From the NCBI GenBank assembly GCA_965662355.1, contig CBFIHP010000012.1, positions 62,001 to 126,000 of the forward strand: a stretch of DNA of 64,000 nucleotides, read 5' to 3'. Below the pieces are notes generated by a model. The model worked only from the letters and a program-made list of their open reading frames with translations. It had not been told where the DNA came from and made no database searches. The stretch's first letter is position 1. Every line of letters starts with the position of its first letter. This document shows positions 57,207 through 64,000 of the stretch, one piece after another. Position numbers and translations under genes: made by a program. The stretch comes from GCA-2683825 sp965662355. Lineage in GTDB: Bacteria > Planctomycetota > UBA1135 > GCA-002686595.

Positions 57207-58394
57207 TTGAAGATCCTCTACCTGGTCACGGACGACTGGTATTTCCTGTCGCACCGACTGGATCTCGCACGAGCCGTGCGGGACGCCGGCTGCGAGGTCG
57301 TCGTCTGCACGCGGGCCTCCGAGCACCGCCAGCGACTCCTAGATGAGGGATTTCGGCACCACCCGATCCGTTTTCGGCGCTCGGTCCTCGGGCAGGCGGC
57401 CAACCTGCCGCTCCTCACCCGCCTGACCCGGCTCTATCGCGAGGAACGCCCGGACCTGGTGCACCACGTTTCGTTCCTGCCTGTTTTCTTCGGCACCCTG
57501 GCCTCGCGCCGCGCGGGGGTTCCGGCCGTGGTCAACGCCGTGACCGGTCTGGGGCACGCCTTCACCGACGGCTCGCGCTCGCCCCTGCGCTGGGCGGTCG
57601 AACGCGCGTACCGCAGCGTGCTGAACCGCAGGAACTCGCTGACGATCTTTCAGAACGAGGACGACCGTCGTCAGCTGAGCGCGAGCGCGCACCGCCACAC
57701 CTGCATCGCCGGATCCGGGGTCGACATCGAAGGCTTCCGTCTCCGCGAAGAACCGGGAGGCGTTCCCATAGTCCTGCACGCCTCGCGCATGTTGTGGAGC
57801 AAGGGCGTTCAAGAATCCGTCGACGCAAGCCGGCTCCTGCGCGAGCGGGGCATCGACCATCGACTGGTTCTCGCCGGTCGCTGCCACCCGGACAATCCGC
57901 AGTCGATCCCGGAGTCGACCTTGAAGCAGTGGAGCGCATCAGGTGCCGCCGAGTGGGTCGGTCACGTCTCGGATGTCCCCGAGCTCCTGGCCTCGAGCAC
58001 CGTCTTCTCCTTCCCGACGCGCTATCGCGAGGGCATACCGAAGATCCTGCTGGAGGCCGCGGCAAGTGGACGCGCCATCGTCACCGCGAACATGCCCGGC
58101 TGCCGCGATGTCATCAATCACGATGAGAACGGACTGATGGTTCCCGTCCGCGATGCCAGAAGCCTGGCCGAAGCTGTCGGCGCCCTGCTTCAGGATCCGG
58201 AAAAGCGCAAACGCCTCGGCGCCCAGGCTCGAAACGACGTCGTCGAGCGCTTCTCCAAGGAGATCGTCCAGCGCCAGACGCTCGATGGCTATGCCGAGCT
58301 TCTGAACGAACCGGCCCCGTGGGTCACGACGCCGGAACTCCCAAGGCTTGGGGACGCGGGGCAGCGACCGGGCGATCTGGCCGACCAGGCCTAG
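57207..58394 (+). CDS. family 4 glycosyltransferase
   Basis: 395 aa from TTG 57207. MKILYLVTDDWYFLSHRLDLARA and HHVSFLPVFFGTLASRR mark the N-terminal domain of the PglA/WcaA-like group. NAVTGLGHAFT, VLHASRMLWSKGV, 'EWVGHVSDVPELLASSTVFSFPT' and the E-x7-E 'REGIPKILLEAAASGRAIVT' are in the C-terminal domain. It catalyses a sugar transfer in exopolysaccharide or O-chain assembly. It is the last clear gene of the cluster and the C-terminal 30 residues look disordered. Confidence 0.88.
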   Translation: MKILYLVTDDWYFLSHRLDLARAVRDAGCEVVVCTRASEHRQRLLDEGFRHHPIRFRRSVLGQAANLPLLTRLTRLYREERPDLVHHVSFLPVFFGTLASRRAGVPAVVNAVTGLGHAFTDGSRSPLRWAVERAYRSVLNRRNSLTIFQNEDDRRQLSASAHRHTCIAGSGVDIEGFRLREEPGGVPIVLHASRMLWSKGVQESVDASRLLRERGIDHRLVLAGRCHPDNPQSIPESTLKQWSASGAAEWVGHVSDVPELLASSTVFSFPTRYREGIPKILLEAAASGRAIVTANMPGCRDVINHDENGLMVPVRDARSLAEAVGALLQDPEKRKRLGAQARNDVVERFSKEIVQRQTLDGYAELLNEPAPWVTTPELPRLGDAGQRPGDLADQA

Positions 58395-58427
58395 TGCGGC
58401 ACCAGGAGGAGCGTTTCCGAGGTGACG

Positions 58428-59639
58428 CTAGCGACGTGGGGGCGGAACCCGGCCGGCCCTGACGTCCTTCTCGAAGTCGGCAACGATCTTGGCGAGCTCG
58501 TCGCCAAAGGCCTCGTCCTGCCAGGGCAGCATGCCGTCGATGGCCCCGATGCCCTTGCGATCCCGGGGACGTTGGTGGGCCAGGCCCAGGAGGACTTTGC
58601 GGTTCAGGACCAGGGAGGAGTCGATGCCCTCCTTGAGAGCGCGCCCTTTACGCCAGGCCTTGAGGCGCTCGTGCAACTCGGACTCGATCTCGTCCAGCGA
58701 GATATCGGAGCGCGAAGGTGCCGGGGGAATGCGGCGCAGCGGGCCCAGCTTCTCGGCCGCGTCGATCGTGTCGAGAACCTCGCGGCCGAACTTGCGGACC
58801 TGACGGGGGGACAGCCCATCGCAGCGTTCGAGAGCACGTAGGTTCCTGGGACGCGCGCGCGCGATCGCCACGAGTACGGGGTGGCTGAGGACCTTGAAGG
58901 GAGGGACGTCGCGATTCCTGGCCATGCGATCGCGCATGCAAAAGAGCTCGCGCAAGGTCTGCATCTCGAGCGGACGTAGACCGCGAGCGCCTTTGAGACG
59001 AAGGAAGTCGTTGGGCTGGAACTCGCGCAGGGGGGATTCGAGCCCTTCGAGTCGGCGGCACTCGCCCTCGACGATCATCAGTCGTCCGCGGTTCTCGAGT
59101 TCCTCGCGCTGCTCCTCGGCCAGGCGCTGAAGGTAGTGCGTGTCGAGCCGCGCATAGGCGATCTGCTTCGGTGTCAGCGGGCGCGCGGACCAGTCTGAGC
59201 GTTGCAAGGACTTGTCCAGCTCGACGCCGAAATGCTTGTTCAGGACCGACGCGAGCCCCGGCGATTCCGAGCCCAGGGCGGCAGCCGCGACACGCGTGTC
59301 GAAGAGACCCGCGAAGGAGAAGCCGTAGTCGCGCTTCATGATCAGGACGTCGTACTCGCCGTCGTGGAAGATCTTGACCTTGTTCGGGTCCGCGAGAATC
59401 TTCCCCAGGGGCTGCAGATCGAGGTCCGCCAGCGGATCGACGAGGTAGTCGACCCCACCACCGGTGACCTGGATCAGACAGACCTTCTCCTGATAGCTGT
59501 AGAAGGAGTCCGCCTCGGTGTCGACGGCGATCTCGTCGACCTGGTCGAGCTCGGAAACGAGCTTGGCCAACCCGTGGTTATCTTCGATCAGCACCGGAGG
59601 CGGGAGCTTTTCCGGCGGTGTGGGTTGGTCGGGACTCAA
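58428..59639 (-). CDS. rnd: ribonuclease D
   Basis: 403 aa from TTG 59639, 6 nt after the tRNA-Asp 3' end; the frame opens further upstream only inside the tRNA, so that start is rejected. The DEDD exonuclease residues appear as EIAVDTEADSF, FHDGEYDVLIMK, LFDTRVAAAALG and YARLDTHYL. Two HRDC domains follow (MRDRMARNRDVPPFKVLSHPVL... and LVLNRKVLLGLAHQRPRD...). It trims tRNA 3' ends. Its position directly behind a tRNA gene on the same strand is fitting and suggests co-transcription. Confidence 0.92.
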   Translation of the reverse strand: MSPDQPTPPEKLPPPVLIEDNHGLAKLVSELDQVDEIAVDTEADSFYSYQEKVCLIQVTGGGVDYLVDPLADLDLQPLGKILADPNKVKIFHDGEYDVLIMKRDYGFSFAGLFDTRVAAAALGSESPGLASVLNKHFGVELDKSLQRSDWSARPLTPKQIAYARLDTHYLQRLAEEQREELENRGRLMIVEGECRRLEGLESPLREFQPNDFLRLKGARGLRPLEMQTLRELFCMRDRMARNRDVPPFKVLSHPVLVAIARARPRNLRALERCDGLSPRQVRKFGREVLDTIDAAEKLGPLRRIPPAPSRSDISLDEIESELHERLKAWRKGRALKEGIDSSLVLNRKVLLGLAHQRPRDRKGIGAIDGMLPWQDEAFGDELAKIVADFEKDVRAGRVPPPRR

Positions 59640-59645
59640 GGGGAA

Positions 59646-59722
59646 TGGCGAGGACGACGGGACTTGAACCCGCAACCCCCGGCGTGACAGGCCGGTACTC
59701 TAACCAATTGAGCTACGTCCCC
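59646..59722 (-). tRNA. tRNA-Asp (anticodon GTC)
   Basis: A 77-nt cloverleaf with encoded CCA. Acceptor GGGGACG/CGTCCTC, anticodon stem CCGGC/GCCGG around CTGTCAC (anticodon GTC), T arm GCGGG-TTCAAGT-CCCGT. Discriminator G73 agrees with aspartate. Confidence 0.95.
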
Positions 59723-59816
59723 GCTCGAGGGGCGAGAGTATCGTCTCGAAGCCACCTCAAGGTCAATCCCAAGGGCCAAACTTCTCGGGGTTTCGATAGG
59801 CCGCGGGAGGTGGGAC

Positions 59817-62405
59817 TCACCCGGTTCGGACGGCGCGCACCGCATCCATCCGATTCGAGCGCCAGATCGGGTAGAGGGCGGCGAACACCGACACCAGAAC
59901 GGCCCCGATCAAGGCGAAAACCAGCCATGCCCCGGCGCTGCGCAGCGGCAGGGCCAGCCCGGACAGCACGCGGAGAGAGGAAACGAGGACCGGCGTCAGC
60001 CCGACCCCGACGAGCAGCCCGAGCCCCCCACCGAAGAGCCCCAAGATGCTCGACTCGACGAGGACCGACCCGGCGACCTGGCCGGGGGTCATCCCGAGTG
60101 CGCGCAGGACGCCCAGCTCCTTCTTGCGCTCGAGGGCCGAGAGTAACTGACCGTTCAAGACGCCCAGGCCCGCCAGCAGCGCCGTGAGGGCGAGGATGAT
60201 GTCGAACAGCACGAAGTCCTTTTTCAGGTCGTCCAGCATGTGCTTTGTGATGTCCGGTCCCGAGAGCAGACGCAGACCGCGGGCCCCCGGGAAGCGCTCG
60301 CGCAGGGCCGTCTCCACGAGGGCGGTGTCGGCCTCTCGATCGAGACGCACGGAAACCACGTCGCTGGTGGCCGTGGGCACGCAGAAGTAACGCCGCAGGT
60401 GCTTCTCGTCGACGATGCCGTAGGCGCGCTCGTCGGGATGGAGGAAGTAGCCGTAGTCGTCGGCGACACAGATGACGCTGAACCTCTGCTGACCATGGCC
60501 GGAGGTTTCGATCAGGACGACGTCACCAGCCGTAAGCCCGCGCTGGCGAGCCAGGCGCTCGGAGATGAGAATCGTCTGCTCCTCGCGCAACGCGCGCGCC
60601 AGGGTCGGGTCGTCCTGGAGGGGGCCGTGCGTCTCCAGCTGATCGATGCGCTGTCCCAACAGTAGAAAGCTGACGAACACGCGTGCATCGCCGGATTCGA
60701 CGCCTAGCACTTCGGGATATGGTTCGAAGGCCTCTTGCACATCGTCGAGCGCGAGATCCGGAAGCCCCTCGACCAGGACCTTCTTTGAGAGCGCGCATTC
60801 GGCCCACACCTCGATTTCGGCAGCCAAGCTGGAGGTCATGCCCTTCAGTCCACAGAAGGCCGCGGTAACCAGCGCAATGGCCGCGATCGAAGCGCCGATG
60901 CGCCCAGGGTTCTGCTCGAGATTGCGCCCCGCGAGAAGACCTGCGAGGGGATAGCGCTTCTTGAACGGGCGCGCTGCCAGAGCTGTCAGGAAGGCCACGG
61001 GTTTCGGCGCGAACAATGGCATCCCGACCAAGGCGCCCAAGACCCCCAGCCCTATCGCGATCGTGGTCATGAGCGTGGGGTCGGCCCCGACCAGGGGCAC
61101 GACCTGGAAGAACGCCAGCGGCACCACGAAGACCAGGAGCACGACGCTGAAGAGATGGAAGGACACGCGCATGCCTCCTCGACGCCCCGGTTCGTCCCCG
61201 CGTAGTGCAGCGGACACATCGGTCCCACGCACGCGCAGGATCGGATAGACCGAACCGAGCAAGGCGATCCCGACCCCCAGAAACAGCAGCAGGCTGACGG
61301 TCTCCCAGGGCACTTCGATCAACGGGACGGAGCGCACCTGCACGCCGAGCGTCGTGATCCCGTAATACAGGAGGAGTTTCGCGAAGCCGACCCCTCCGGC
61401 AAGCCCGAGGGCTCCCGCCGCTCCGGAGATCACCAGCGCTTCGGTGAAGAAGATCTTCGCGATCTGGCCTCGCGAAGCGGACAGCGCGTGCAACGCCCCG
61501 ACCTCCTTCACACGCTCGACGAGCGACATCGAGAGCGTGTGGAAGATCACGAAGAGCCCCAGGAGGAGCGCAAACAGCCCGGCCATGCGCACACCGTTGC
61601 GAAAGGCACGTTCGTCGGCCAACTGGCCCACCGCTTTCGAGGCGTTGCGCTCGAAAGTGAAGCTCTTGGAAAGATCGGATTCCAGGGCCTCGAATTCGAC
61701 CGCCTCGTCGCGGCGCACCCAGAACTGGGAGGCGATGAAGACGTTCTTCAAGAGGGTGCGCCCGGCGTCGTAGTCAGCCACGATGCAACGCCCGCCGGCC
61801 TTGCGTCCGATGCCCTCGGAAGCCAGCAAACCGACGACCCGGAATACCTCGGACATCGGCGTGGCCTTGGCCATGCTCAGCTCTTGCATCAGGCCCTCGA
61901 TGCAGATCTGTTTGGCGGCCTTGGCCGGCGGTGCCAGCAACACCTCGGAACCGATGCCCAGTCCGAGATCCTGCGCCAACTTACGCCCGACCAAGAGGCC
62001 TCTGCCATCCGCGCCGAGATCCTCGCCCTCGTCGACGTGATAGACGCCCAGGGCGGGTCCCGAACCGGCCTCCAGGGCCACCATGCGCACGCGCGCGGTC
62101 TTGTCTCTGGTATCGCCGACTTTGCGGAGGCGCACATCGTTCTGGAAGAAGGCGGCCACGCCGGCAACGCCCTCCAGATCGAGCAGCTCTTGCCGCGGGT
62201 CCGACACGTCGGTCGAGGGCCGCACCTCGAGGTCGGCACCCCAACCGGGATCGAGCCGCTGCGTGCGACTGAGCACGGTCGCGTGGTCCAGTGTGAATAC
62301 GGCGACGACCGTGGCAATGCCGACGGCGACGCCGAGGATCGAGAAGATCGTCCGTCCAGGATGTCCGCCGAGGCTCCGGCGAGCGATGGTCGCGGTTAGA
62401 CCCAT
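59817..62405 (-). CDS. ABC transporter permease, FtsX/MacB-type, two-module
   Basis: 862 aa. The first helix (TIFSILGVAVGIATVVAVFTL) is followed by a long extracytoplasmic MacB_PCD-like domain. FtsX helices lie at about 280-420 (AGLFALLLGLFVIFHTLSMSLVERVKEVGALHALSASRGQIAKIFF). A second set of helices and domain (about 425-700) precedes the C-terminal FtsX block (ERKKELGVLRALGMTPGQVAGSVL). Such permeases act with a LolD/MacB-like ATPase in lipoprotein release, efflux or envelope remodelling rather than import. The ATPase gene lies 8 bp upstream on the same strand. Confidence 0.87.
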   Translation of the reverse strand: MGLTATIARRSLGGHPGRTIFSILGVAVGIATVVAVFTLDHATVLSRTQRLDPGWGADLEVRPSTDVSDPRQELLDLEGVAGVAAFFQNDVRLRKVGDTRDKTARVRMVALEAGSGPALGVYHVDEGEDLGADGRGLLVGRKLAQDLGLGIGSEVLLAPPAKAAKQICIEGLMQELSMAKATPMSEVFRVVGLLASEGIGRKAGGRCIVADYDAGRTLLKNVFIASQFWVRRDEAVEFEALESDLSKSFTFERNASKAVGQLADERAFRNGVRMAGLFALLLGLFVIFHTLSMSLVERVKEVGALHALSASRGQIAKIFFTEALVISGAAGALGLAGGVGFAKLLLYYGITTLGVQVRSVPLIEVPWETVSLLLFLGVGIALLGSVYPILRVRGTDVSAALRGDEPGRRGGMRVSFHLFSVVLLVFVVPLAFFQVVPLVGADPTLMTTIAIGLGVLGALVGMPLFAPKPVAFLTALAARPFKKRYPLAGLLAGRNLEQNPGRIGASIAAIALVTAAFCGLKGMTSSLAAEIEVWAECALSKKVLVEGLPDLALDDVQEAFEPYPEVLGVESGDARVFVSFLLLGQRIDQLETHGPLQDDPTLARALREEQTILISERLARQRGLTAGDVVLIETSGHGQQRFSVICVADDYGYFLHPDERAYGIVDEKHLRRYFCVPTATSDVVSVRLDREADTALVETALRERFPGARGLRLLSGPDITKHMLDDLKKDFVLFDIILALTALLAGLGVLNGQLLSALERKKELGVLRALGMTPGQVAGSVLVESSILGLFGGGLGLLVGVGLTPVLVSSLRVLSGLALPLRSAGAWLVFALIGAVLVSVFAALYPIWRSNRMDAVRAVRTG

Positions 62406-62413
62406 GGTTACGA

Positions 62414-63157
62414 TCAGATCGAGAGCGCTGCGAGCGCCTCGTGCACGTCCTCGACGGGAATGTTCGGACCCTTCAAGCGACGCTCTTGCGATATCCGACC
62501 GTCGACCAGAAACAGCACCTCGTCGGCGAAAGCCGCATCCCGCGGGTTGTGTGTAACCAACAAGACCGTGCGCCCGTCGTCATCGCAGACGCCGCGCAGG
62601 GTTTGCATTACATCCAGTCCGGCCTTCTGACTGAGGTTGCCAGTCGGCTCGTCGCAGAGGAGCAGGGGTTGGCCACCCGCCAAGGCCCGGGCGATGGACG
62701 TGCGCTGCATCTCACCTCCCGAGAGCTGGTACGGAAAGGCCTGCTTGCGTGCCTCGATTCCAAAGCGCTCCAGCAAGGGTGGCACGACCTCGTCTTGATC
62801 GGAGCTGGGCCGGCCGGCGATCGCCAGGGGCAACCCGATGTTCTCGGTGACATTCAGGTTGGATAGCAGGTTGAAGAACTGGAACACGTACCCCACGGTT
62901 CGACGCCGCAGGAGTGTTCGCGCGCGTAGGGAGAGATCGCTCATCGTCTCGCCCGACAGCTCGATGGTGCCGGCGCTGGCCTCGTCGAGTCCAGAGATGA
63001 TGTGCAAGAGGGTCGTCTTGCCCGACCCCGAGGGGCCCATGATGCAAACGAACTTGCCCACCTCGACGTCGAACGAGACGCCGCGCAAGACCGTCTCTTG
63101 ACTGGCCTTGTCCCCATACACCTTGACGAGGTCGCGGATGCTACAGATGGGAGCCAT
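62414..63157 (-). CDS. ABC transporter ATP-binding protein, LolD/MacB-like
   Basis: 247 aa. Walker A GPSGSGKTTLLHI (about 39-51), the LolD-type Q-loop segment GYVFQFFNLLSNLNVTENI, signature YQLSGGEMQRTSIARAL, Walker B LLLCDEPTGNLSQ and the switch His in LLVTHNPRDAAFA. The subgroup pairs with FtsX-type permeases, here the gene immediately downstream. It starts 12 bp after mazG, so the three genes are probably one transcript. Confidence 0.93.
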   Translation of the reverse strand: MAPICSIRDLVKVYGDKASQETVLRGVSFDVEVGKFVCIMGPSGSGKTTLLHIISGLDEASAGTIELSGETMSDLSLRARTLLRRRTVGYVFQFFNLLSNLNVTENIGLPLAIAGRPSSDQDEVVPPLLERFGIEARKQAFPYQLSGGEMQRTSIARALAGGQPLLLCDEPTGNLSQKAGLDVMQTLRGVCDDDGRTVLLVTHNPRDAAFADEVLFLVDGRISQERRLKGPNIPVEDVHEALAALSI

Positions 63158-63169
63158 GGTTCGTCCGTT

Positions 63170-64000
63170 CTATGTGTGCTCGTTCTTGTGTTCGGATACG
63201 GAAGCCGTGCGCAGCTTCGCGCGCTGCCAGGCCGCGATCAGTGCGTCCAGGCCGTGTTCGGACAGGGGTCCCCCGACTTCCTCTTCCATGCTTCGGAAGC
63301 GACGCTCGTAGCGGCGTAGGGCGCGCTTGGCGGCACTCTCCGGGTCGACCTTCAGGTAACGCCCCAGAAAGGCCCCCGCCAGGAGCACGTCGCCCAGCTC
63401 GCTCTCCACGCGATCGGGGTCGGGTTCTTCATCGGCCAGAACCTCCGACAGCTCTTCCACTTCCTCGCGCAGCTTGGCGAAGGCCCCCGCCATGTCGTTC
63501 CACTGGAAGCCGGCCGAGATGGACTTCGCCGCCACGCGATCGGCCCGCTGGAGCGCCGGCAGGGCCACGGGAACCCCTGCCAGGGCACTGGAATCGATCT
63601 TCTTCGTGCGGCGCTCCGCCTGCTTGATCTTCTCCCAGTTCTTGATCGCCACTTCCGAGCCGTCGATCTCGATGTCGCCGAAGACATGGGGATGGCGGCG
63701 GATCAACTTGTCACCGACGGTCTGGGCGATGGCGGCGAGATCGAAGCGGCCGTCCTGCTTGGCGATCTTCGCGATCAGGCAGATGACCATGAGCAGGTCC
63801 CCCAGTTCCTCGATCGTGTTCGCTTCACCTTCTTCGCTCCCGCCGTCTTCGGTCTGGGGCGCGCCTTCCGCAAACTCCTCGATCGCTTCCACGGCTTCGA
63901 AGGCCTCTTCGACGAGCGAGGAGGCCATGCTCTCGACGGTCTGTTCGAGATCCCACGGGCACCCGTCGGGAGCCCGCAAGCGATCGATGATGGCCAGCAG
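63170..64000 (-). CDS. mazG: nucleoside triphosphate pyrophosphohydrolase MazG (5' end outside window)
   Basis: 276 codons are visible; the N-terminus lies beyond the right edge. The edge sequence reads LLAIIDRLRAPDGCPWDLEQT, the standard MazG opening, and then the metal site SLVEEAFEAVEAIEE ... IEELGDLLMVI. A second MazG repeat follows (FAKLREEVEELSEVLADEE...VESELGDVLLAGAFLGRYL). It hydrolyses (d)NTPs to monophosphate and pyrophosphate, clearing damaged or excess nucleotides. The acidic insert between the helices (EGAPQTEDGGSEEGE) is longer than in E. coli. Confidence 0.93.
   Translation of the reverse strand: MLAIIDRLRAPDGCPWDLEQTVESMASSLVEEAFEAVEAIEEFAEGAPQTEDGGSEEGEANTIEELGDLLMVICLIAKIAKQDGRFDLAAIAQTVGDKLIRRHPHVFGDIEIDGSEVAIKNWEKIKQAERRTKKIDSSALAGVPVALPALQRADRVAAKSISAGFQWNDMAGAFAKLREEVEELSEVLADEEPDPDRVESELGDVLLAGAFLGRYLKVDPESAAKRALRRYERRFRSMEEEVGGPLSEHGLDALIAAWQRAKLRTASVSEHKNEHT

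Overview
The window is GC-rich, dense bacterial chromosomal DNA. It looks like Planctomycetota, perhaps a Saltatorellus/Poly30-type lineage, but this is inferred from gene style and not from a marker gene. The reasons are an ECF sigma factor fused through a membrane helix to a large repeat-rich C-terminal region, a Ser/Thr kinase fused to WD40 repeats, a VWA/delta-60 lipoprotein, a CocE-type hydrolase beside a sulfatase, many secreted proteins of unknown function, weak Shine-Dalgarno signals, and a thioredoxin-like (seleno)protein family that I associate with planctomycetes.

Layout. 0-7.4 kb: homocysteine methyltransferase, VWA lipoprotein, a probable selenocysteine-containing thioredoxin-like protein (in-frame TGA at 4792-4794 followed by a SECIS-like hairpin), an AlkD-like protein and an M64 peptidase. 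7.3-18.1 kb: one long minus-strand operon for acyl-CoA/methylmalonyl-CoA metabolism: thiolase, 3-hydroxyacyl-CoA dehydrogenase, acyl-CoA dehydrogenase, MeaB, both methylmalonyl-CoA mutase chains, an excisionase-like HTH protein, a second acyl-CoA dehydrogenase, an MBL-fold hydrolase, a BtuF-like corrinoid-binding protein and an FAD monooxygenase. Many of these genes overlap by ATGA/GTGA. 18.2-25.3 kb: Hsp20 behind a sigma-54-type promoter, a small Cys protein, a nitrilase-family amidase, a Cys-rich secreted peptide, aconitase, an EF-hand secreted protein and tRNA-Ala(CGC).

25.3-32.2 kb: an accessory region with a GntR(YtrA-type)/membrane protein pair, a family of MITE-like repeats (four copies), a gene fragment, an amber-interrupted secreted protein, and an AlgI/AlgJ-like O-acetylation pair. 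32.2-45.2 kb: sigma factor-receptor fusion, CocE hydrolase, sulfatase, lipoprotein, the large kinase-WD40 protein, a decayed remnant and a DnaJ-zinc-finger protein with a damaged metallopeptidase motif. 45.3-58.4 kb: an extracellular polysaccharide cluster (methyltransferases, SGNH protein, glycosyltransferases, Wzy-like polymerase, Wzz/BY-kinase-like co-polymerase, esterase, Wza-like export lipoprotein). 58.4-64 kb: RNase D, tRNA-Asp(GTC), a FtsX/MacB-type permease with its ATPase, and MazG cut by the window end.

The strongest unusual signal is the probable selenoprotein. Next are the repeat-flanked accessory island with its amber-split SecD-P1-like secreted protein, and the regulatory architecture upstream of hsp20 and the mutase operon.
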